A DNA stretch of 64,000 bases from Gemmatimonadota bacterium (GCA_021324775.1 JAJPIM010000006.1:1-64000); one strand, 5' to 3'; positions 25,055 to 33,032 are shown, counted from the first letter of the stretch. The notes: generated by a model not told the origin, from the sequence alone. A program made the numbers and translations.

Positions 25055-26818
25055 GTGTTCCGTGCGTTTTTCTTCCTCGTAGCTACGACGTTCCGGAATC
25101 GCCTGTTCCAGCGTATCCGGCGGCTCCGCCATCCACGCTACCTGGCCGGCCTCGCGTTCGGGCTCTTCTACCTCTGGGCGGTGTTCCTGAGGTCCTACCC
25201 CACGGGCCTCCCAGCCCGCGCGAACGGGCAGCCCATCCACTTCGCCGATCTGCCCGTCCGCGTCGTGTCGCTCGGACTCCTCGTGTTCGTCGCTCGATGG
25301 TGGCTCTTCGAAACGGGGACACCCGTGCTCGCGTTCGCGCCAGCCGAGGTGCAGTTCCTCTTCCCCGCTCCGCTGCGGCGGCGGGATCTGCTCTCGTACA
25401 AACTCGTCACCGCGCAGATCCAGCTGCTCGTCAGCGCACTCGTGATCAGCATTGTCACGCTCCGGATCGACCCTGGCATGCCGGCCGGCCTGCGGATGAT
25501 CGGCGCCTGGGTGTTTCTCGTGACCCTTTACCTGCACCACCTGGGCGCGTCACTGGTCCGTGTCGGTGTGGCACAGACCACGCCGAGCCGCAGGCGTCCT
25601 TTTGTGGCGGCGGTGATCGCCGGCGCGGTGGCGGTCGTCATGGTCATCGGTCTCCTGACCGCATGGCCGCGCCAGATGGATTCGGCCGGTCTGAACGGCC
25701 TGTTCGATGCGCTGGGCGTGGTGCTCAAGAGCCCACTGGTCGGGGCCGTCCTCTTGCCGTTCCGGATCGCGCTCGCGCCGCTCTTCGCCACATCCCCCGG
25801 CACGTGGGCGCGCGCGCTCGTCTTCGCGATTCCGCTGCTCGCGGTCCACTACGTCTGGGTTCTCCGCATCGACGTGCCGTTCGAGGAAGCGGCGGCCGAA
25901 GCATCCGCGGCGCTCGCCGACCGGATCCGCGCCATGCGCCGGCGGCTGATGAGCGGTGCGCCGCTCCAGTCGAAGCCCAGCCAGCCGGGACACCCGAGGC
26001 GTGCGTGGTTCCGGCTGCGCAGCACGGGCCAGCCGGCGGTCGCGATCATCTGGAAGAACACGATCGCCCTGCAGCGCGGCGGGTGGCGCACGGTGTGGGT
26101 GACCGGCGCGTTCATCGTCGCCGTCGCCGCGATCGTCATGGCCGGCCAGCGCTCGATGACCGGTTCACCCGCGCTGGCGCTTGCCGCGGGACTCGCATCG
26201 CTCGCGTGGATGCTGGCCTTCCTCGGACCGGTCGCATTTCAGAACGATCTGCGGCGCGATGTCGCGCACCTCGCGCTCCTGCGCACGTATCCGGTGTCCG
26301 GCGTCCGCATCGTGGCGGCGTCCATCGCCTCGACGGTGTTGCCGCTGGCCATCACGCAGCTCTCGCTGGTCGCGATCGCCTGTCTGATCTGTCCGCCGGT
26401 GATCGAACACCGGACGATCGCGGCCAGCGCGCGCGCCTCGGTATTCGTGATATCGGCCATCGTGCTCCCCGCGCTCGACACCACGTCGGCCACCATCGGC
26501 AACGCGATGGCGCTCCTCTTCCCGACGGCGCGCGCGCTGGGAGTGGCGGTCGGAGGCGCCGGCACTGAAGGCGTCGGCATGATTCTCCTGTCGCGCATCG
26601 CGTCGCTCATCGGCGCGATGCTCGCGTTCGTGATGCCGACGGGCGTGGCCGTGTTGGCGAGTTGGGTCGCGAGACACTTCGTCGCGCCGCCGCCCGCGAC
26701 GCTGTTCGCGATCATCGCGTTCGCCCTCGCGTACACGGGCCAGTTGTCTCTGATGATGCGGCTGACTGGCCGCGTGTTCGACCGGACGGACGCGGTGACG
26801 GTCAGCGCGGTCGACTAG
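25055..26818 (+). CDS. Polytopic membrane protein, putative ABC exporter permease-like
   Basis: About 587 residues with at least ten hydrophobic helices (for example LAGLAFGLFYLWAVFL, AGAVAVVMVIGLLTAW, VTGAFIVAVAAIVMAG, LAAGLASLAWMLAFLGPVAF and LFAIIAFALAYTGQL). Segments such as EVQFLFPAPLRRRDLLSYKL and NDLRRDVAHLALLRTYPVSG resemble the putative ABC exporter family, in which a short helix pair near LFPxPxxRRxLL recurs. No ATP-binding partner is adjacent. The start is GTG 25055 (VFRAFFFLVATTFR); a longer frame into the family B array is rejected. Its last 4 nt overlap the convergent kinase-like gene. Confidence 0.65.
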   Translation: MFRAFFFLVATTFRNRLFQRIRRLRHPRYLAGLAFGLFYLWAVFLRSYPTGLPARANGQPIHFADLPVRVVSLGLLVFVARWWLFETGTPVLAFAPAEVQFLFPAPLRRRDLLSYKLVTAQIQLLVSALVISIVTLRIDPGMPAGLRMIGAWVFLVTLYLHHLGASLVRVGVAQTTPSRRRPFVAAVIAGAVAVVMVIGLLTAWPRQMDSAGLNGLFDALGVVLKSPLVGAVLLPFRIALAPLFATSPGTWARALVFAIPLLAVHYVWVLRIDVPFEEAAAEASAALADRIRAMRRRLMSGAPLQSKPSQPGHPRRAWFRLRSTGQPAVAIIWKNTIALQRGGWRTVWVTGAFIVAVAAIVMAGQRSMTGSPALALAAGLASLAWMLAFLGPVAFQNDLRRDVAHLALLRTYPVSGVRIVAASIASTVLPLAITQLSLVAIACLICPPVIEHRTIAASARASVFVISAIVLPALDTTSATIGNAMALLFPTARALGVAVGGAGTEGVGMILLSRIASLIGAMLAFVMPTGVAVLASWVARHFVAPPPATLFAIIAFALAYTGQLSLMMRLTGRVFDRTDAVTVSAVD

Positions 26819-27510
26819 CTCCCGCTGAGGGCCCGCACGCCGTTCCGCGCGGTCACGACGTTCACGACCATCCGCGCGGCTTCCTCGATCGTGATCCGGC
26901 CCGTGTTGATCTCCATGTCGTACAGGAGTGGGTCGCGCCAATCGGCTTGATGATGCCGGCGCACGTATGCCGCGCGTGCCTGGTCCATGCGGCGGGTCTC
27001 CGCCACGGCCTTGGCGGAGTCGCACGGCATGCGCGTGCACACCCGCTGCAGCCGCAGCGCCAGCGGCGCGACGAGCCGGATGTGCATGGTCGCCGGACGA
27101 TGGTGGAAGAGGCACTGCGACGCGTGCCCGACGACGATGAGCGGTGGGGTTTCCGCGGCCGCCAGAATCGCGGCGCGCGCCGCCGCGGCGACGGAGTCGG
27201 GATGCAACCGGTCCGTCTGCACTTCGGTCGGCAGCTCCGGCGGCGCCATCAGCAGGGCCGACGCGATCAGCCGCGTCAGCAGCCCGGGCGGCTGTTCGTC
27301 GACGGCCTCCACGTGATGGGGTTCCAGCCGCAGCCGCTCCGCCACCTGGCGCACGAGATCGCGGTCGAGGACCGGCCACTGCAGCTCGTTGCCGGCTAAT
27401 CGCGCGAGCTCGCTGCCGCCCGCGCCGAACTCGCGCGACACGGTGATGAGGTCGATCGGCGGACCCAGGCTGCCGTCACCTCCATCCTCACCCGGCAACC
27501 GGTCGATCAT
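26815..27510 (-). CDS. Cytidylate kinase-like family protein
   Basis: 231 residues. ITVSREFGAGGSELARLAG near residue 20 is the divergent P-loop of the cytidylate-kinase-2/AAK-like group. WPVLDRDLVRQVAERL follows, then IVVGHASQCLFHHRP, HIRLVAPLALRLQRV and DPLLYDMEINTGRITIEEAA, which matches the RDxxxYDLVINTxxLxxE end of the family. These proteins probably phosphorylate a nucleotide or small molecule, but the substrate is unproven. The start overlaps the stop of the zinc-ribbon gene (ATGA), so the two are coupled. Confidence 0.85.
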   Translation of the reverse strand: MIDRLPGEDGGDGSLGPPIDLITVSREFGAGGSELARLAGNELQWPVLDRDLVRQVAERLRLEPHHVEAVDEQPPGLLTRLIASALLMAPPELPTEVQTDRLHPDSVAAAARAAILAAAETPPLIVVGHASQCLFHHRPATMHIRLVAPLALRLQRVCTRMPCDSAKAVAETRRMDQARAAYVRRHHQADWRDPLLYDMEINTGRITIEEAARMVVNVVTARNGVRALSGS

Positions 27511-27770
27511 GGCCGGCCTCGCTCGTGAATGCTGGGATCCCGAATCGAAGCGCTTCTGTCTTTCGGTTCAAACCGCCGCGCCACGTCCTCGAGATAATCC
27601 TCGGCGACATGATCGCTCGGCGACGGCGTATCGAACGGACGAAACACCGACCCGCCACATCGGGGGCACGCGAGTCGCCCAGCCGCGGGCCCGCGAGAAT
27701 AAATCTCGCCCCCGCACGTGATGCAAATCCACGTCGTCAGTTGCCCCTCATGTTCTCTGCGATGCGCCAT
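27507..27770 (-). CDS. Zinc-ribbon protein
   Basis: 87 residues. Two Cys pairs in WICITCGGEIYS and LACPRCGGSVFR (CxxC about 18 residues apart) form a rubredoxin-like zinc ribbon. The C-terminal half is charged (DHVAEDYLEDVARRFEPKDRS) and probably extended. No enzyme signature is seen. The start is ATG 27768-27770 with GGGGG upstream; an in-frame ATG further up adds four residues. The stop overlaps the start of the kinase-like gene by 4 nt. Confidence 0.7.
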   Translation of the reverse strand: MAHRREHEGQLTTWICITCGGEIYSRGPAAGRLACPRCGGSVFRPFDTPSPSDHVAEDYLEDVARRFEPKDRSASIRDPSIHERGRP

Positions 27771-27820
27771 ACTTGCCCCCAAACCGAGTCAAGCGGCATC
27801 GCCGCAAGAGCCGTGCGGGT

Positions 27821-27890
27821 ATTAATAGGACAAGAAATGGATTTGCGTTAGCCCGATTAATAGGGCAAGAAATTGGTTTCCGTTAGCCGG
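27821..27890. repeat. Two 35-bp AT-rich direct repeats upstream of the zinc-ribbon gene
   Basis: Copies at 27821-27855 and 27856-27890 both begin ATTAATAGG and end CGTTAGCC; about 30 of 35 positions agree. They are AT-rich compared with the surroundings and sit 50-120 nt upstream of the minus-strand zinc-ribbon start. They could be tandem promoters or regulator sites. Confidence 0.7.
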
Positions 27891-27931
27891 CATGTTGTAG
27901 CAATCGAGTCGCAGTTGTAGGCTCATCGGTA

Positions 27932-28162
27932 TGCCGCACCAGGCGCGCCCTGGCAGGGGCCGGTCGGATCTGCCGCAGCAATTATCCCGGGTAGCCGCCG
28001 GCCGGATCTGCCGCACCAAGCATCCCTGGTAGGGGCCGGCCGGATCGGCCGCACTCATCGCGGGTAGGAGCCGGCCGGGTCTGCCGCACTAACCATCCCT
28101 GGTGGGCGCCGGCCGGATCTGCCGCACCAATCATCCCTGGTAGGGGCCGGTCGCGACCGGCC
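27932..28162 (+). repeat. 38-bp family A array capped by one full palindrome
   Basis: Six units begin TGCCGCA at 27932, 27971, 28009, 28047, 28082 and 28120, and run through CATCCCTGGTAGGGGCC to the next unit. In the internal units the palindrome is collapsed to GGCCGGCC. Only the last unit carries the full GGCCGGTCGCGACCGGCC (28145-28162). Fills much of the 27771-28385 gap. Confidence 0.88.
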
Positions 28163-28252
28163 CTGCCTGCACCCACCGGATGCCTTCGGCCCGCCCCGCA
28201 CTTACCACCACCAATCCACCGGGCACCGCCGAGTCGCGTCGGCCAACGCAGC

Positions 28253-28300
28253 GGGGGCCGTTCGAGAACCGTAGGTCGCCCAGTTCGGGCAACGGCCCCC
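28253..28300 (+). repeat. Family C nested-hairpin element
   Basis: GGGGGCCGTT pairs with AACGGCCCCC (10 bp). Inside are CGAGAACCGTAGGTCGCCC and a small GCCC/GGGC hairpin whose loop is AGTTC here. The same sequence with different inner loops occurs at 40092, 56576 and 57334. Confidence 0.85.
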
Positions 28301-28327
28301 ACCACCAACCGCTTCGACGCTCGTTGA

Positions 28328-28366
28328 TGCCGCACCAATCATCCCTGGTAGGGGCCGGTCGCGACC
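28328..28366 (+). repeat. Single family A unit
   Basis: TGCCGCACCAATCATCCCTG followed by GTAGGGGCCGGTCGCGACC; the right end of the palindrome is cut short to CCCC. It lies just upstream of the -10 element of the metallophosphoesterase gene. Confidence 0.8.
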
Positions 28367-28370
28367 CCGC

Positions 28371-28376
28371 TAATAT
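28371..28376 (+). promoter_or_regulatory. Leaderless -10 element
   Basis: TAATAT ends 9 nt before ATG 28386 (and 3 nt before ATG 28380), with no ribosome binding site. A TSS 7-10 nt downstream of it would fall on the start codon. Confidence 0.45.
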
Positions 28377-28385
28377 CCGATGCAG

Positions 28386-29186
28386 ATGCCGCGACTCGCC
28401 TGGGCCACCGATATCCACTTCGAGTTTGCATCGGTGGACCAGATCGTCGCGTTCTGCCAGACCGTGATCGCCGCCGAACCCGACAGCCTCCTGATCACGG
28501 GCGACATCGGGCAGGCACAGAGCATCGAGCGGTACCTGCGCGCGCTCGACAAAGCGCTCCCCATGCCGGTGTACTTCGTCCTCGGCAACCACGACTTCTA
28601 CAACGGGTCCATTGTTGACGTCCGCGCCGCGATCTCGGCGCTCGCCGCCTCATCGGCGCACCTCCGGTGGATGCCTGAGGCCGGAATCGTGCGGGTCGGA
28701 GAAGAAACCGGTCTCGTCGGCCACGACGGATGGGCGGACGGCCGCTGCGGCGACTACGCCGCGTCACGCGTGATGCTCAACGACTATCGGCTGATCCGCG
28801 AGTTGTCCGGCCTCTCGGCACCAGCCCGTTTGTCGGTCCTCAACGCACTCGGCGACGAGTCCGCTGCCTATTTCCGGCGCGTCCTACCCGAAGCGTTGGC
28901 GCGCTATCCCCGCGTGATCGCACTGACACACGTGCCGCCTTTCCCGGAAGCATCGTGGTACCAGGGCCGGATCTCTGGTCCGAGCTGGCTCCCCCACTTC
29001 TGCTCGCAAGCCGTTGGCGAAGCGCTCCTCGGCGCCGCGGAGGCACACCCGGACCGGGAGTTACTCGTGCTCTGCGGGCACACCCACGGCGGGGCCGGTG
29101 TTGAGATCCGCCCCAACCTCCGCGTCGTGGTCGGCGCGGCCCAATACGGACAGCCCGTCATGCAGGACGTCATCGACGTCCGCTGA
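28386..29186 (+). CDS. Metallophosphoesterase
   Basis: 266 residues, calcineurin-like fold. Motifs in order: ATDIHFE (DxH-like start), LLITGDIGQ (GD), VLGNHDFYNG (GNHD), a His in ALTHVPPFPEASWYQG and LVLCGHTHGGAGVEI (GHxH). These supply both metal ions for phosphoester hydrolysis. No signal peptide is seen, so it is cytoplasmic. It could act on nucleotides, phosphoproteins or DNA; substrate unknown. ATG 28386 fits the leaderless promoter; ATG 28380 would add two residues. Confidence 0.9.
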   Translation: MPRLAWATDIHFEFASVDQIVAFCQTVIAAEPDSLLITGDIGQAQSIERYLRALDKALPMPVYFVLGNHDFYNGSIVDVRAAISALAASSAHLRWMPEAGIVRVGEETGLVGHDGWADGRCGDYAASRVMLNDYRLIRELSGLSAPARLSVLNALGDESAAYFRRVLPEALARYPRVIALTHVPPFPEASWYQGRISGPSWLPHFCSQAVGEALLGAAEAHPDRELLVLCGHTHGGAGVEIRPNLRVVVGAAQYGQPVMQDVIDVR

Positions 29187-29197
29187 CGGACTGCTGC

Positions 29198-29533
29198 CTA
29201 CGCGTAGAGCTGCTGGTCGCGGCGTGAATGGGCGGCGCGCACGAGCCAACTGATGCCCAGCGCCACCAGAAGGACCGGCAGCACCACGAAGAGCGCCAGC
29301 TTGAGCGCGAGGACGACCGCCACCACGAACAGCGCGATGAACACCGCGGCCACCACGAACAGCGGCAGCGCCAGCGCCGCCAGAATCATCATCGGCACCG
29401 CCACGAAAGCGCCAAGCACCACCGCGCCGGCAACGAACAGCGGCAGGCCGAAGATCGCCAGGATAATGAGTGCTGGAACGGCCAGCACCGCGCCGATCGT
29501 ACCGAGTATGAGGCCTTTGATGAGGGCACCCAT
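29198..29533 (-). CDS. Small hydrophobic membrane protein
   Basis: 111 residues, almost entirely hydrophobic: three or four helices built from Ala, Val, Leu and Ile (for example LILGTIGAVLAVPALIILAIFGLPLFV and LALKLALFVVLPVLLVALGISWLV), ending in a short charged tail AHSRRDQQLYA. No family motif was recognised. It starts at ATG 29533 with GGGAGA 6 nt upstream. Longer upstream frames lack this site. Its 3' end faces the metallophosphoesterase with a gap of 11 nt. Confidence 0.65.
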   Translation of the reverse strand: MGALIKGLILGTIGAVLAVPALIILAIFGLPLFVAGAVVLGAFVAVPMMILAALALPLFVVAAVFIALFVVAVVLALKLALFVVLPVLLVALGISWLVRAAHSRRDQQLYA

Positions 29534-29674
29534 GTGTTCTCCCGCGATCTGATGTTTCCGTGACCCGTGCGGCCTGTTCACCGCACCCTCACTACGGGGA
29601 AGCCCGGCACCCTGTTTCACCATGCGCCCGCAGTCGTCCGGAAGAAGGACACTCACAGGGCAGGAGGGTGCAGG

Positions 29675-29869
29675 ATGAACGAGGGAAGCAGACCCGGCTG
29701 GGAACCGCCAGAACCCGGACCAAGCGATGGATGGCGCGGGTCGGAACACACGGAGGGATGGCCTGAAGAAATGGCCGGTCCCGAGTACTGGGCGTACCGC
29801 GTCCGCGACGAGATGGAGCGCGCGATAATCGAGCTGGTCGGAGAGCGCACCGCGCCCGACCGCCACTAG
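29675..29869 (+). CDS. Small hypothetical acidic protein
   Basis: 64 residues starting MNEGSRPGWEPPEPG, with Pro/Gly/Glu-rich first half and an amphipathic helix near the end (YWAYRVRDEMERAIIELVGE). A good Shine-Dalgarno (GGAGGGTGCAGG) precedes ATG 29675, and a strong terminator lies 49 nt after the stop. These together support a real, independently expressed gene. Family unknown. Confidence 0.55.
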   Translation: MNEGSRPGWEPPEPGPSDGWRGSEHTEGWPEEMAGPEYWAYRVRDEMERAIIELVGERTAPDRH

Positions 29870-29917
29870 CACGCGGGACCGCCGCGCGGCCCGAGAAAAT
29901 AGAGCTACAGAAAGCCG

Positions 29918-29968
29918 AGAGCAGAGGCGCAAGCCCGCCGCGTGGCTGCGCCACTGCTCTGTTTTTTT
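29918..29968 (+). terminator. Rho-independent terminator
   Basis: AGAGCAGAGGCGCA (29918-29931) pairs with TGCGCCACTGCTCT (29947-29960) with one A-A mismatch, followed at once by GTTTTTTT. It closes the small gene at 29675. Confidence 0.88.
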
Positions 29969-30028
29969 GGTCTTCTCTCCTCTCTCCTTTCTGCAGGTCT
30001 CCTTTCTGTTGTCTTGGTAACACTATAT

Positions 30029-30045
30029 GTAACATGATGTTACAT
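30029..30045. promoter_or_regulatory. Operator-like AT-rich palindrome upstream of the nuclease/coupling-protein pair
   Basis: TGTAACAT-G-ATGTTACA is a perfect 17-nt palindrome, with a further GTAACA half site just before it (30018-30023). It is the most AT-rich stretch in the gap 29870-30225 and lies about 180 nt before the GIY-YIG start. A dimeric repressor site is the simplest reading; no regulator gene is adjacent. Confidence 0.55.
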
Positions 30046-30225
30046 CGAGCCACCCTCTTGACGGAAACATCGGCCCCTTACTAGCTTCGCCTCCAGTTGA
30101 CCCCTACCCTGCCCGGCCGCACCGCCACGGCGCCGGAGCAACCGCCAGCCGAATCCTCGGCCGCGCGACGAAAAAAGTGGCGGCGGGTAGGCCACCTCAC
30201 GCAACGCGCCGGAGGCGCGAACACC

Positions 30226-30585
30226 GTGACACGGCGACGTGTGGAATGGCTCCCCGGCCACGACCGATTGATCATCGGCACCGTCTATCTCCTGCATTTC
30301 AGCCGCCCGTACCAGCACGCCAGCCACTACGTCGGATTCACCACCGACCTGGCACGCCGCCTCAGACAGCACCGCAAGGGCTCGACCTCCCCCCTCGTAC
30401 GATGCGCCGTCGCCGAAGGGATCGAGATCTTCCTCGCACGCACGTGGAAAGAGGTGACGGTCCGCTTCGAGAAATGGCTGCACAGCGGCGGCCATAAGCG
30501 CCTGATATGCCCGATTTGCTCCGGGCCGCGTGCCTTCCGCCGGGCACGGATCGTTCGTCACCCCGTCACCGGGATAGGCCAATGA
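30226..30585 (+). CDS. GIY-YIG nuclease-like protein
   Basis: About 119 residues. GTVYLLHFSRPYQHASHYVGFTTDLARRLRQHRKG-type pattern: the family's GxYxL, then YVGxTxDLxxRLxQHxxG, with the catalytic Arg in RRLRQH. The central EKWL lies where a Glu ligand is usual. The last 30 residues (KRLICPICSGPRAFRRARI) contain a CxxC pair, perhaps a DNA-binding knuckle. GTG 30226 is chosen because GGAGG lies 10 nt upstream; TTG 30097 would give a longer low-complexity N terminus. The stop overlaps the start of the VirD4/TraG gene (ATGA), so the two proteins are made together. Confidence 0.72.
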   Translation: MTRRRVEWLPGHDRLIIGTVYLLHFSRPYQHASHYVGFTTDLARRLRQHRKGSTSPLVRCAVAEGIEIFLARTWKEVTVRFEKWLHSGGHKRLICPICSGPRAFRRARIVRHPVTGIGQ

Positions 30586-32225
30586 TCGCCCGCGCGCTCT
30601 ACCTCGTCGCGCGGCTGATCGGCCGCCCCCTCGCGCTCATCGCCCTGCTCTCGGCCGCCGTCATCGGCGCCGCCCGGATCTACGCCCACCACCTCGCCGC
30701 CCCGCCGACGCTCGCCGACGCGCGCCGTGTCAACCTCGCCATCGCCGGCGTGCTGGCCGTGGCCGCCGCGTTCTGGTTCGTCCGCCGCGCCACCCGCTGG
30801 TTCGCGTTCCTCTCGCCGCTCCGGTCGCGCCCCACGTCCCTCGGCAGCGCCCGATGGGGCTCGACCCGCCGCCTCGAATCGCCACACGGCTTCATCGTCG
30901 GGCGCGGCGGCCGCTGGCACTCGCCTCTCCTCCGATACGCCGGCGACGCACACATCCTCACACTCGCTCCGACAGGCGCGGGCAAAGGCGTGAGTTGCGT
31001 CATCCCCGCGCTTCTCGACTACCCCGGCTCGATGTTCGTGATCGATCCCAAAGGCGAGAACTACGCCGTCACCGCAGACTACCGGCGCTCCATCGGCCAC
31101 GAGGTCGTCGCCCTCGATCCGTTCGGCCTGGCCGGCGGCACCGGATCATTCAATCCGATGGAATCGCTCGACGTGTCGGACCCCGCGTGCGTCGACGAGG
31201 CGGCGGCGCTCGCGGAAATGCTGGTTGTCCGCGATCCTCGCGCATCCGCCGATACGATGTTCTGGTCGGAGGAAGCGAAGGCGCTCATCGCTGGTCTCAT
31301 CCTCCTCGTGGCCGAGTCGGGCGGGATGCACACGATGACTACACTGTGGGAGATCGTGTCGGTCCCGCCTCGCGATCTCACGAAACTCTGGCGCATGATG
31401 TCTGCCAGCACGGGCGCCGGCGGCGCCATCCAGCGGGCGGGCGACCGCATGATGCAGAAGGCCGATCGCGTCCGTTCGTCAGTGCTCGCCGAAGCGCAGA
31501 GCCACATGCACTTCCTCGAGAGCACCCGGCTCGCGGATGTGATGAGCAGCTCCTCGTTCAGCTTCTCCGATCTCAAGACGTCCCGCACGACGGTCTACGT
31601 CATCGTCCCGCCCGACCGGCTCGACATAAGCCGGCGGTGGCTGCGGCTCATGGTCGCGTCCGCGCTCGACGCACTCATTCGCACGCCCGGCCTCCCAGCC
31701 CACCGCGTCCTCTTCCTCCTCGATGAGTTTCCCGCACTCGGCCCCATGCCCCCGCTCGAACGCGCGGTCTCGCTCGCACGCGGCTACGGCGGCACGTGCT
31801 GGCTCCTCGCTCAGGACCTCTCGCAGTTGCGCGCGCTCTACCCGGTTTCCTGGTCCAGCTTCGTCGCGAACGCCGGCGTCGTCCAGGCGTTCGGCACGAG
31901 CGACCTCGAGACGGCCACGTATCTCTCCGCCATGCTCGGCACCGCCACGGTCCGCGTCCCCGGCACGTCACGATCGGAGCACACCGGTCCCGGCAGTCTC
32001 TTTGACGGACGCGACGCGCGCACCACGTGGTCCCAATCCGAGCACGCCCGCCCCCTCCTCTCACCCGGCGAGGTCCGCGGCCTCGACCCCGGTACGGCGC
32101 TCCTCCTCATGCCCGGCGCCGATCCGCTCCGCGTCTCCCGCCCCGACTACCGCCGCGACTTGGAATTCCGCCACCGCTTCGCGCCGAACCCGATGCACGA
32201 ACCCGTGGCGCTCACGAGGCGCTAG
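30582..32225 (+). CDS. VirD4/TraG-family coupling ATPase (orphan)
   Basis: 547 residues. Two N-terminal membrane helices (LALIALLSAAVIGAARIYA and LAIAGVLAVAAAFWFV) precede the ATPase. LGSARWGSTRR fits the T4CP linker. Walker A is LAPTGAGKGVSCVIPALL (about residue 128), then FVIDPKGENY, and Walker B is VLFLLDEFPALGPM. Later marks are LLAQDLSQLRALY and NAGVVQAFGTSDLETATYLS. Such proteins bring DNA or protein substrates to type IV secretion channels. No other vir/tra genes or relaxase are in the window, so this may be a relic or an independent DNA-handling pump. It is translationally coupled to the GIY-YIG protein. Confidence 0.88.
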   Translation: MIARALYLVARLIGRPLALIALLSAAVIGAARIYAHHLAAPPTLADARRVNLAIAGVLAVAAAFWFVRRATRWFAFLSPLRSRPTSLGSARWGSTRRLESPHGFIVGRGGRWHSPLLRYAGDAHILTLAPTGAGKGVSCVIPALLDYPGSMFVIDPKGENYAVTADYRRSIGHEVVALDPFGLAGGTGSFNPMESLDVSDPACVDEAAALAEMLVVRDPRASADTMFWSEEAKALIAGLILLVAESGGMHTMTTLWEIVSVPPRDLTKLWRMMSASTGAGGAIQRAGDRMMQKADRVRSSVLAEAQSHMHFLESTRLADVMSSSSFSFSDLKTSRTTVYVIVPPDRLDISRRWLRLMVASALDALIRTPGLPAHRVLFLLDEFPALGPMPPLERAVSLARGYGGTCWLLAQDLSQLRALYPVSWSSFVANAGVVQAFGTSDLETATYLSAMLGTATVRVPGTSRSEHTGPGSLFDGRDARTTWSQSEHARPLLSPGEVRGLDPGTALLLMPGADPLRVSRPDYRRDLEFRHRFAPNPMHEPVALTRR

Positions 32226-32249
32226 TCCGGCCCGTTAGACTATGTCGTC

Positions 32250-33032
32250 ATGCCGGAGCTGCCAGAGGTCGAACTCGGCGCACGCCTCCTCCGCGAAGCG
32301 TCCGCTGGGCGCGCGATCACCGCCATCACGACGCGCCACCCGGTCTACGCACGGTCACTTCCGCCCGCGGATGCCGCTCGCGCCACGGGCCACACGATCG
32401 TGGACGTCACGCGCCGCGGCAAACACCAGCTCGCGACGCTGGACGACGGAGGTGTCCTCGAGTTTCACTTCGGGATGACCGGCGAATGGATCGCCGGCCG
32501 GCAGAACTCGCCCGCCGAAGCCTTCGCGCGCCTCACGATCGATTTCAGCGACGGCTCCCGCATCACACTCGCCGACTCCCGCGCGCTCGGCACCGCACGC
32601 TATCACGCCGCCGGCACGCCAGTCCTCGCCGGACTCGGCCCCGAGCCGCTCTCGCCCGAGTTCTCGGCCGCAAGTCTGGGCGAATCCTTTCGCCGTCGGC
32701 GCGGACCGGTCAAAGTCGCGCTCCTCGATCAGAGCGTCGTCGCCGGCCTCGGCAACATCTACGCGGCCGAAGCGCTCTGGCTCGCGAAGATCGATCCACG
32801 CACCAGCGCCGCCGCCTTGGGGCCCGTACGCCGCGCCCGCCTCGTGCAAGCCATCCGTCATGTGTTGAAGCGCGCACCGGCCGCACACTATACGGATCGC
32901 GAGCGCGGGACTCGCGAGTGGCGGGTCTACGATCGCGAAGGGAAGCCCTGCCGCCGCTGCGGCTCACGCATCGCGCGGCTCGTGCAGGCCACACGATCTA
33001 CGTACTACTGCCCACACTGCCAGCGGCGCTGA
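32250..33032 (+). CDS. mutM: Formamidopyrimidine-DNA glycosylase (Fpg/MutM)
   Basis: 260 residues. Removes oxidised purines such as 8-oxoguanine and cuts the abasic site. The start MPELPEVE supplies the Pro nucleophile (residue 2 once Met is removed) and catalytic Glu3. The Lys of TRRGKHQLATL matches the beta-lyase Lys region. The H2TH domain has LLDQSVVAGLGNIYAAEALW, and the C-terminal zinc finger is CRRCGSRIARLVQATRSTYYCPHC (two CxxC), here a complete four-Cys finger. TAGACT lies 8 nt before the ATG, a leaderless layout. It follows the coupling-protein gene by 24 nt but probably has its own promoter. Confidence 0.93.
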   Translation: MPELPEVELGARLLREASAGRAITAITTRHPVYARSLPPADAARATGHTIVDVTRRGKHQLATLDDGGVLEFHFGMTGEWIAGRQNSPAEAFARLTIDFSDGSRITLADSRALGTARYHAAGTPVLAGLGPEPLSPEFSAASLGESFRRRRGPVKVALLDQSVVAGLGNIYAAEALWLAKIDPRTSAAALGPVRRARLVQAIRHVLKRAPAAHYTDRERGTREWRVYDREGKPCRRCGSRIARLVQATRSTYYCPHCQRR

